The translations under genes were made by a program, and so were the position numbers. From Sphingobacteriales bacterium (GTDB lineage: Bacteria > Bacteroidota > Bacteroidia > Chitinophagales > Chitinophagaceae), in NCBI GenBank assembly GCA_023251215.1, contig JAHEZF010000096.1, positions 1 through 6,466 on the forward strand: DNA of 6,466 bases, written 5' to 3'. The notes under the pieces are model-generated. The model was not told the DNA's origin and did not search any database. It was given only the letters and a program-made list of their open reading frames with translations. Numbering within the stretch: position 1 is the stretch's first letter; every line of letters begins with the position of its first letter. This document shows positions 1 to 4,534 of this stretch, one piece after another.

Positions 1-276
1 GTAAGGAATATTATTTTCTTCTTTGATCGGAAGGGCATCCATGTCTGCACGAATGGCGATGACCCTTTTACCGGGATTTTTTCCATTTATCAATCCAACT
101 ACTCCTGTTGTGGCTTTTATTTCAAATGGGATTTTAAATTCGTTCAATTTGTTCTGAACAAACTTTGAAGTTTCAAATTCCTGGTAACTCAGTTCGGGAT
201 TGGCGTGAAGGTGATGACGAACTTCAATAAATTCAGGGGCATAGTGCAGGGCCAGCGATTTAATCTTTTCTATCAT
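1..276 (-). CDS. M20-family amidohydrolase/peptidase, N-terminal part (truncated by window)
   Basis: This is the first 92 codons of a gene that continues beyond the left edge of the window. The ATG at 276-274 opens a frame that stays open to base 1. The translation shows the signatures of the M20D branch (hippurate, IAA-amino-acid and N-acyl-amino-acid hydrolases): RHHLHANPELSYQE at residues 20-33 and RADMDALPI at 76-84. In that family the binuclear metal ligands, including the HACGHD-type motif, come just after this point, so they cannot be checked here. There is no signal peptide, so a cytoplasmic enzyme that removes acyl or amino-acyl groups by hydrolysing an amide bond is expected. The substrate cannot be told from this fragment. 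The start lies 64 bp after the stop of the SPOR gene on the same strand, so co-transcription is possible. The family call is secure; the specific function is open. Confidence 0.9.
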   Translation of the reverse strand, partial: MIEKIKSLALHYAPEFIEVRHHLHANPELSYQEFETSKFVQNKLNEFKIPFEIKATTGVVGLINGKNPGKRVIAIRADMDALPIKEENNIPY

Positions 277-340
277 CCGGCAAAAATAATGTATCAATTC
301 CGGGAAACAGAATTGCTCATGGCTTTATGAAAAGTGATTT

Positions 341-799
341 TTAAAGTTGCATATCATCATCGGTGCTCTTTCCCGGTTTTATTTCAATGATATCATTCAT
401 GATGAAGACTCCCCTGGGAAAATATACGTTGAGCCGTTTTTGATAGGTTTCAGCTTCCTTTCGTTCTTTAAAATTTCCAACTTTCAACTTAAAATAAGGT
501 GATTGGTAGAAAAGATAAGCCTTCAATTCGGGAAAGTATCTATAGACCTTTGTTTTTGCAGCTATGGCTTCATCCCGTTTGTTGGTATTAATTATCATCA
601 GGCGAAAACCTTTTCCTGATTTTCTTGCATCCCGGCTGGTTTCCTCATTGATCTGCGCCTGCATTTTTACCAAAAGATCAAGTCTTGGATCTTTGTGGAT
701 TATTACAAAGTTGCTGTCAACAGATTTTTTCCCGGCAGTATCTTGTGCCAATAATAAAGTTGACAGAAATAAAAAGGATAATAATAACGCAATTTTCAT
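341..799 (-). CDS. Exported SPOR-domain protein
   Basis: The product is a small exported protein of 152 residues. Residues 1-19 form a signal peptide with a Lys, a long Leu/Phe-rich hydrophobic core and a likely cleavage after LLLAQ. Cleavage would be by signal peptidase I, since no Cys lipobox is seen. Residues about 64-140 form a SPOR-type domain: a GFRLMIINTNKRDEAIAAK start, a YFPELKAYLFYQ middle and a YFKLKVGNFKERKEAETYQK core. SPOR domains are known to bind denuded glycan strands of peptidoglycan, so a periplasmic, cell-envelope role is inferred. An upstream in-frame ATG at 808-806 would add only Met-Arg-His. The ATG at 799 is preferred because the signal peptide then begins MKIALLL. The C-terminus is acidic (STDDDMQL). 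The gene starts 33 bp after the stop of the ALDH-like gene, so read-through transcription is plausible, but a functional link to aldehyde metabolism is not evident. Confidence 0.88.
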   Translation of the reverse strand: MKIALLLSFLFLSTLLLAQDTAGKKSVDSNFVIIHKDPRLDLLVKMQAQINEETSRDARKSGKGFRLMIINTNKRDEAIAAKTKVYRYFPELKAYLFYQSPYFKLKVGNFKERKEAETYQKRLNVYFPRGVFIMNDIIEIKPGKSTDDDMQL

Positions 800-832
800 G
801 TGACGCATAGATTCAAATATCTTACCAAAGTT

Positions 833-1783
833 TTAATAACCTGCTCCGGAACCGGCAATATTTTCAATCGGGTGCCAGGTTGTTTTTATTTCCTGCGTAT
901 CCATGATGAAGTAGGGAGATTGCCCTTCATTTGTATTCCACTTTACTTTATCATAGAAGACAATGCGTTTCACATTTATGGCTGATTTTTCCCGCATCAT
1001 TTTCTGTATATCAGAATTGCTTTCGCAGTAAATGGTTGCATTTACATCCATGTGGTCAACAAACCATGAAGCCAGTTCACCGGGCTTACCTGTTAAAATA
1101 TTAATAACACCCCCCGGCATGTCTGAAGAGTTGATCACTTCGGCAAATGTAACCGCACACAAAGGTTTTAATTCGGATGCTAAAACCACACAAGTATTGC
1201 CACCAATAATTACAGGAGCAATTACAGAAACCAATCCCAGCAATGAATCAGCTTGCGGTGCAATAATCGAAACCACACCGGTAGGTTCGGGCACTGAAAA
1301 ATTAAAATGAGAAGTAGCCACAGGATTTACAGAACTGAACAATTGCTGAAACTTATCACACCATCCGGCATAATAGATCAGCCGGTCAATAGCAAGGTTC
1401 ACTTCTTTTTCTGCTTTCGCTTTTGTGCTGTCTTGTTGCATGAGTTCTTCAATGAACTGTGCCTTTCTTCCTTCCAGCATTTCTGCCATTCGGTAAAGAA
1501 TCTGTCCACGATTGAAAGCTGCTTTTCCGCTCCACCCGCTTAATGCCCCCCTGGCAGCCAGCACCGCATCACGAAAATCTTTTCTTGAACTAAGGCAAAC
1601 ATTCGCCAGTTGGGTGCCTGCTGCATTGCGGACAATATAATAGCGGCCCGATTCGGTTCTGGGAAATTGTCCACCGATATAAATTTTATACGTCTTTAAT
1701 ACTTCTAATCTTTTTGAAGAAGTTTTTTTCTCAATCCCGTTTGCGCTGATTGAAAGCGAAGATTTTTTAATTGTTTTTTCCAT
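833..1783 (-). CDS. Truncated, non-catalytic aldehyde dehydrogenase-like protein
   Basis: This 316-residue protein aligns with the N-terminal coenzyme-binding half of the neighbouring ALDH: YKIYIGGQF at 32-40, LIYYAGWCDK at 135-144, EPTGVVSIIAP at 166-176 and GGVINILTG at 224-232. It then ends where a normal enzyme (about 490 residues) would begin its catalytic domain. No catalytic Cys, LELGG Glu or EEIFGPV segment exists. Several remaining active-site positions are replaced: PWNFP reads PQADS (176-180), KPAE reads ASEL (202-205), and FTGST is replaced around IYCES (251-255). A Lys/Ser-rich extension of about 30 residues precedes the fold. It is therefore unlikely to oxidise aldehydes. A scaffold or partner for the adjacent ALDH, like the second domain of ALDH16 proteins, is inferred. 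The ATG at 1783 (MEKTIKKSS) was chosen because a longer frame starting at 1825 runs into the palindromic repeat upstream. Confidence 0.85.
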   Translation of the reverse strand: MEKTIKKSSLSISANGIEKKTSSKRLEVLKTYKIYIGGQFPRTESGRYYIVRNAAGTQLANVCLSSRKDFRDAVLAARGALSGWSGKAAFNRGQILYRMAEMLEGRKAQFIEELMQQDSTKAKAEKEVNLAIDRLIYYAGWCDKFQQLFSSVNPVATSHFNFSVPEPTGVVSIIAPQADSLLGLVSVIAPVIIGGNTCVVLASELKPLCAVTFAEVINSSDMPGGVINILTGKPGELASWFVDHMDVNATIYCESNSDIQKMMREKSAINVKRIVFYDKVKWNTNEGQSPYFIMDTQEIKTTWHPIENIAGSGAGY

Positions 1784-1796
1784 TTTGTTTTTTTTA

Positions 1797-1873
1797 ACCG
1801 CGGAGAACATGAGGACGCAGAGCAAACGCTGAGTTATCTCTGCGAAAACTCAAATTCTCTTGTTCTCTGCGGT
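1797..1873. repeat. CTCTGCG-type imperfect palindromic (REP-like) intergenic element
   Basis: The spacer between the ALDH stop and the ALDH-like start holds a long imperfect hairpin. The outer arms 1797-1809 and 1861-1873 match at 12 of 13 positions. The inner arms CGCAGAG (1816-1822) and CTCTGCG (1838-1844) are perfectly complementary around a 15-base loop, and the left and right inner gaps are unequal (6 and 16 bases). CTCTGCG also recurs in the outer right arm (CTCTGCGG). No T-run follows it on either strand, so it is not a standard intrinsic terminator. Such words are the kind found in dispersed intergenic repeats; genome-wide copy number cannot be seen here. A role in mRNA stability or attenuation is inference. 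Confidence 0.7.
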
Positions 1874-1888
1874 GAATAAACAATTCAT

Positions 1889-3370
1889 TTAGTTAATAAG
1901 GTTTAAATATGGCAATAATCCGTGCAACCCGCCCTCTCTTCCAAAACCACTTTCTTTATAACCACCAAATGGTGAAGATGGGTCGAACTTATTAAAAGTA
2001 TTGGCCCATACCACACCGGCTCTCATTCTTCTTGTCATGTTGAATATTTTAGAACCCTTATCTGTCCACACACCGGCGCTTAAACCATAAGGTGAATTAT
2101 TTGCTTTTTCAATTACTTCATCATCGGTGCGGAAAGTAAGAATGGCGAGTACGGGTCCAAAAATTTCTTCCTGGGCAATACGATTGCTCTGGGCAACATT
2201 GGTAAAAAGAGTTGGACGGCACCAGAATCCTTTGCCCGGCAATGAACAGGAACTTTGATACATTTCAGCGCCTTCTTTTTTACCAATATTTAAATATTTA
2301 TCAATTGTTTCCAATTGCTGCCTTGAATTGATGGCGCCGATATCGGTATTCTTATCCAGTGGATCGCCCACGATCAATGATTCAATACGATCTTTTAATT
2401 TTCTAATCACTTCTTTGGCTACCGATTCCTGTACATACAACCAGGAACCGGAACAGCAAACATGCCCCTGGTTAAAAAAGATTCCGTTGATCACACCTTC
2501 CACTGCCTGGTCAATCGGCGCATCTTCAAAAATGATATTGGCAGCTTTACCACCTAATTCCAATGTTGCTTTTTTGTTGGTACCTGCAATGGCACGTTGA
2601 ATGATCTTTCCAACTTCAGTAGAGCCGGTAAATGCAATTTTATTTATATCGGGATGATTAACGATGGCAGCACCTGTGGCGCCGGCGCCGGTAACTATAT
2701 TTACAACTCCTTCGGGTAAACCTGACTCCTGGATGATCTCAGCCAATTTCAATGCAGTTAGCGAGGTCGTTTCTGCAGGTTTCAATACAACTGTGTTTCC
2801 TGTTGCAATGGCTGGAGCAATTTTCCAGGCTGCCATGAGTAAAGGAAAATTCCAGGGAATGATCTGTCCCGCTACACCCAGGGGTTCAGACAAACGATTG
2901 GGGAAAGCGTAATCTAATTTATCTGCCCAGCCGGCGTAATAAAAGAAATGATTGGCGGCGGTGGGCACATCAAAATCCCTGCTCTCTCTTATTGGTTTTC
3001 CTCCATCCAGCGATTCAATGATTGCTAACTCTCTTGCTTTTTCCTGGATCATTCGTGCAATGCGAAAAATATATTTCCCCCTTTCTTTTGCCGGCATTTT
3101 CTTCCATATTTTTTCATAAGCATTTCTGGCTGCTTTTACAGCCGCATCCACATCAGCCATATTGGCATCGGCCACTTCGCTTAGTTTTTCTTCATTCGCC
3201 GGGTTAATGGTATCAAAGTATTTATTGCCCGAAGGTTTTACCCAATCACCATTAATAAACAGGTCGTATTGTTTTTTGATAGTAGCAGCACTTTTGTTTT
3301 CCGGTGCGGGGGCATACGACCAGCTTGTGTCGAAGTTTAATTTCAGCGTATTGCTTTTTGCTTTCGCCAT
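1889..3370 (-). CDS. NAD(P)-dependent aldehyde dehydrogenase, DeoC-associated (ALDH16-like first domain)
   Basis: This is a complete cytoplasmic aldehyde dehydrogenase of 493 residues, the normal length for the family. All key elements are present: PWNFP with oxyanion Asn174, coenzyme-binding KPAE with Lys197, FTGSTEVG at 247-254, LELGG with general base Glu271, GHVCCSGS with nucleophile Cys305 (the first of the two Cys, by alignment to GQCCCAG of ALDH2), EEIFGPV at 401-407 and PFGGYKESGFGRE near the end. It oxidises an aldehyde to the acid. Being 74 bp behind deoC's end suggests acetaldehyde from deoxyribose 5-phosphate as substrate, which is inference. The N-terminal stretch W17-SYAPAPE-N25 resembles the YGPxPES segment that I recall at the start of ALDH16 proteins. 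The ATG at 3370 (MAKAKSNTLK) was chosen; a TTG eight codons upstream at 3394 is an alternative but enters the repeat-bearing spacer. Confidence 0.95.
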   Translation of the reverse strand: MAKAKSNTLKLNFDTSWSYAPAPENKSAATIKKQYDLFINGDWVKPSGNKYFDTINPANEEKLSEVADANMADVDAAVKAARNAYEKIWKKMPAKERGKYIFRIARMIQEKARELAIIESLDGGKPIRESRDFDVPTAANHFFYYAGWADKLDYAFPNRLSEPLGVAGQIIPWNFPLLMAAWKIAPAIATGNTVVLKPAETTSLTALKLAEIIQESGLPEGVVNIVTGAGATGAAIVNHPDINKIAFTGSTEVGKIIQRAIAGTNKKATLELGGKAANIIFEDAPIDQAVEGVINGIFFNQGHVCCSGSWLYVQESVAKEVIRKLKDRIESLIVGDPLDKNTDIGAINSRQQLETIDKYLNIGKKEGAEMYQSSCSLPGKGFWCRPTLFTNVAQSNRIAQEEIFGPVLAILTFRTDDEVIEKANNSPYGLSAGVWTDKGSKIFNMTRRMRAGVVWANTFNKFDPSSPFGGYKESGFGREGGLHGLLPYLNLIN

Positions 3371-3399
3371 TGCTTTATTTTTAATTTCACCCAAAGAAA

Positions 3400-3459
3400 C
3401 AAAGTTTGCAAAGTCGCAAAGATTCTTATGCCGCTTTGCGACTTCTTGGCGTCTTTGCG
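3400..3459. repeat. CTTTGCG-type palindromic (REP-like) intergenic element
   Basis: Directly after the deoC stop codon lies a palindrome with perfect 11-bp arms, AAGTCGCAAAG (3411-3421) and CTTTGCGACTT (3434-3444), around a 12-base loop. A further CTTTGCG at 3453-3459 opposes CAAAG at 3400-3404, extending the pairing imperfectly. The element fills most of the 96-bp spacer between deoC and the ALDH. No T-run follows the stem on the minus strand, so an intrinsic terminator is not supported. It is similar in design to the CTCTGCG element between the next two genes but differs in its core word. A stabiliser or attenuator role is speculative. Confidence 0.7.
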
Positions 3460-3466
3460 TGAAGCC

Positions 3467-4387
3467 TTAATCCACACTAAAATAATTCGCCGCCTGGTAA
3501 ACGCCGGTTTTTTCTTTTACTATCTGCATCAGTACATCATTGGCCAGGCTGCTGGCGCCAAAACGAAACCAATGATTGTTCAGCCAGTCTTCGCCCAGCA
3601 CTTCTTTTACCATTACTAAATAATGCAAGGCCAGTTTTGATTTGGAAATACCACCTGCCGGTTTCATGCCCACCATTCTTCCTGTCTTGTAATAAAAGTC
3701 TCTTATAGCTTCCAGCATGACTAATGTTACAGGCATTGTCGCTGCCGGTTGAATTTTACCGGTTGATGTCTTTATAAAATCTGCTCCTGCTTGCATGGCA
3801 ATATCACTGGCTCTTCTTACCTTATCAAATGTTCCCAGTTCCCCGGTTTCTAATATCACTTTCAGCCTGGCATCGCCACAGGCTTCTTTTATGGCGGCAA
3901 TTTCATCAAAAACAAAATTGTAATCGCCGGCATGAAATTTTCCACGGCTGATCACCATATCAACTTCATCGGCCCCTTCATTCACGGCGAATTTTGTATC
4001 ACGGATCTTTACATCTCTGGGCGCCTGCCCGCTTGGAAATGCGGTTACCACCGATGCAACTTTGATACCTGAATCACCCAAGGTCTTCTTTGCAACTTTT
4101 ACCATGGATGGATACACACAGATAGCAGCTACTGTGGGGATACCGGGCACCGCATCATGAGGATGCATGGCTTTATAACAAAGCTGTCTCACTTTACCCT
4201 CGGTATCCTTTCCTTCAAGTGTGGTAAGATCAATCATGTTGAGAACCAGCTTCAACCCATTCAGCTTCGATTCTTTTTTAATGCTTCGTTTGGTGAAACG
4301 GGAGGCTCTTTCTTCAGCGCCAACCTGGTCGATTCTGGGTGATAAGGAAAAGTCAGGAATGGCAAATAAGGATTCACTCCTTTTCAT
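3467..4387 (-). CDS. deoC: Deoxyribose-phosphate aldolase, long DERA type
   Basis: DeoC (EC 4.1.2.4) reversibly cleaves 2-deoxy-D-ribose 5-phosphate to D-glyceraldehyde 3-phosphate and acetaldehyde, the last step of deoxynucleoside catabolism. The 306-residue product is a class I TIM-barrel aldolase with every catalytic residue: Asp143 in GADEVDMVI, the Schiff-base Lys206 in DFIKTSTGK (203-211), and Lys242 in GMKPAGGI (240-247). It is longer than the E. coli (about 259) and Bacillus (about 223) enzymes, having an N-terminal extension of about 45 residues. The segments IDLTTLEGKDTEGKVRQLCYKA (52-73), TGELGTFDKV, and the tail RFGASSLANDVLMQIVKEKTG resemble animal DERA as I remember it. The ATG at 4387 follows a stop-rich spacer and is the natural start. 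The gene is the first of the minus-strand run. The acetaldehyde it produces is probably handled by the ALDH gene that follows. Confidence 0.97.
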   Translation of the reverse strand: MKRSESLFAIPDFSLSPRIDQVGAEERASRFTKRSIKKESKLNGLKLVLNMIDLTTLEGKDTEGKVRQLCYKAMHPHDAVPGIPTVAAICVYPSMVKVAKKTLGDSGIKVASVVTAFPSGQAPRDVKIRDTKFAVNEGADEVDMVISRGKFHAGDYNFVFDEIAAIKEACGDARLKVILETGELGTFDKVRRASDIAMQAGADFIKTSTGKIQPAATMPVTLVMLEAIRDFYYKTGRMVGMKPAGGISKSKLALHYLVMVKEVLGEDWLNNHWFRFGASSLANDVLMQIVKEKTGVYQAANYFSVD

Positions 4388-4534
4388 AGCTCAATAATTA
4401 ACTGAACTCAAAGTTAACCAAAGTTTACAGGATGGGTAGTGCCTGTTTTTTTGCCTGTAAATCCACTTATCATTTTAAAAATCAGGTTTAACAGGATTGC
4501 CTTAAATTCGATTTCTTTTTTAAAACAACAGGCA
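4388..4534. other. Divergent intergenic region between deoC and the amidohydrolase, with repeated ACAGG words
   Basis: This 147-bp spacer must hold the start signals for both the minus-strand deoC run and the plus-strand amidohydrolase. The word ACAGG[C/A] or its complement occurs five times: ACAGGA at 4427 and 4491, GCCTGT at 4441 and 4453, and ACAGGC at 4528, immediately before the plus-strand ATG. The pair 4427-4431 and 4442-4446 forms a short inverted repeat with a 10-base loop. For the plus-strand gene only a near match to the -7 box is seen (TAAATTCG, 4503-4510). Whether the words are operator sites is unknown. Confidence 0.35.
4409..4416 (-). promoter_or_regulatory. Possible Bacteroidota-type -7 element upstream of deoC
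   Basis: Read on the minus strand, TAACTTTG matches the Bacteroidota -7 consensus TAnnTTTG exactly and lies 21 bases before the deoC ATG. This would give a short leader. No TTG for the -33 element is found at the expected distance (around 4435-4440), so the call rests on one box only. A second, slightly mis-spaced copy (TA, three bases, TTTG) sits at 4427-4419. Confidence 0.3.

Noticed and set aside
281..288. TATTTTTG as a -7 promoter box for the M20 gene
   Set aside because: It matches TAnnTTTG on the minus strand but lies only four bases before the ATG, has no -33 TTG at the right distance, and would need a leaderless mRNA. AT-rich chance match is as likely.
295..315. CAATTC/GAATTG inverted repeat after the SPOR gene as a terminator
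   Set aside because: The stem is six AT-rich pairs with a nine-base loop, and only a broken T-run follows several bases later.
1032..1310. Plus-strand frames opposite the ALDH genes and deoC (for example 1032-1310, 2328-2600, 3162-3470)
   Set aside because: They are antisense shadows of well-supported minus-strand genes and show no recognisable domain.
833..1783. ALDH-like gene as a pseudogene or frameshifted ALDH
   Set aside because: The frame is clean to its own stop, the missing catalytic half is not found in any frame downstream (the SPOR gene follows at once), and active-site losses occur in well-kept surroundings. This suggests a stable non-catalytic form rather than recent decay.
1797..1873. 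Intrinsic terminator between the two ALDH genes
   Set aside because: The hairpin is bulged and is followed on the minus strand by an A-rich run rather than a T-run, and on the plus strand by no T-run.
3400..3459. CRISPR-like repeats or intrinsic terminator after deoC
   Set aside because: The repeated words are 7-11 bases with no regular spacers, and no T-run follows the stem.
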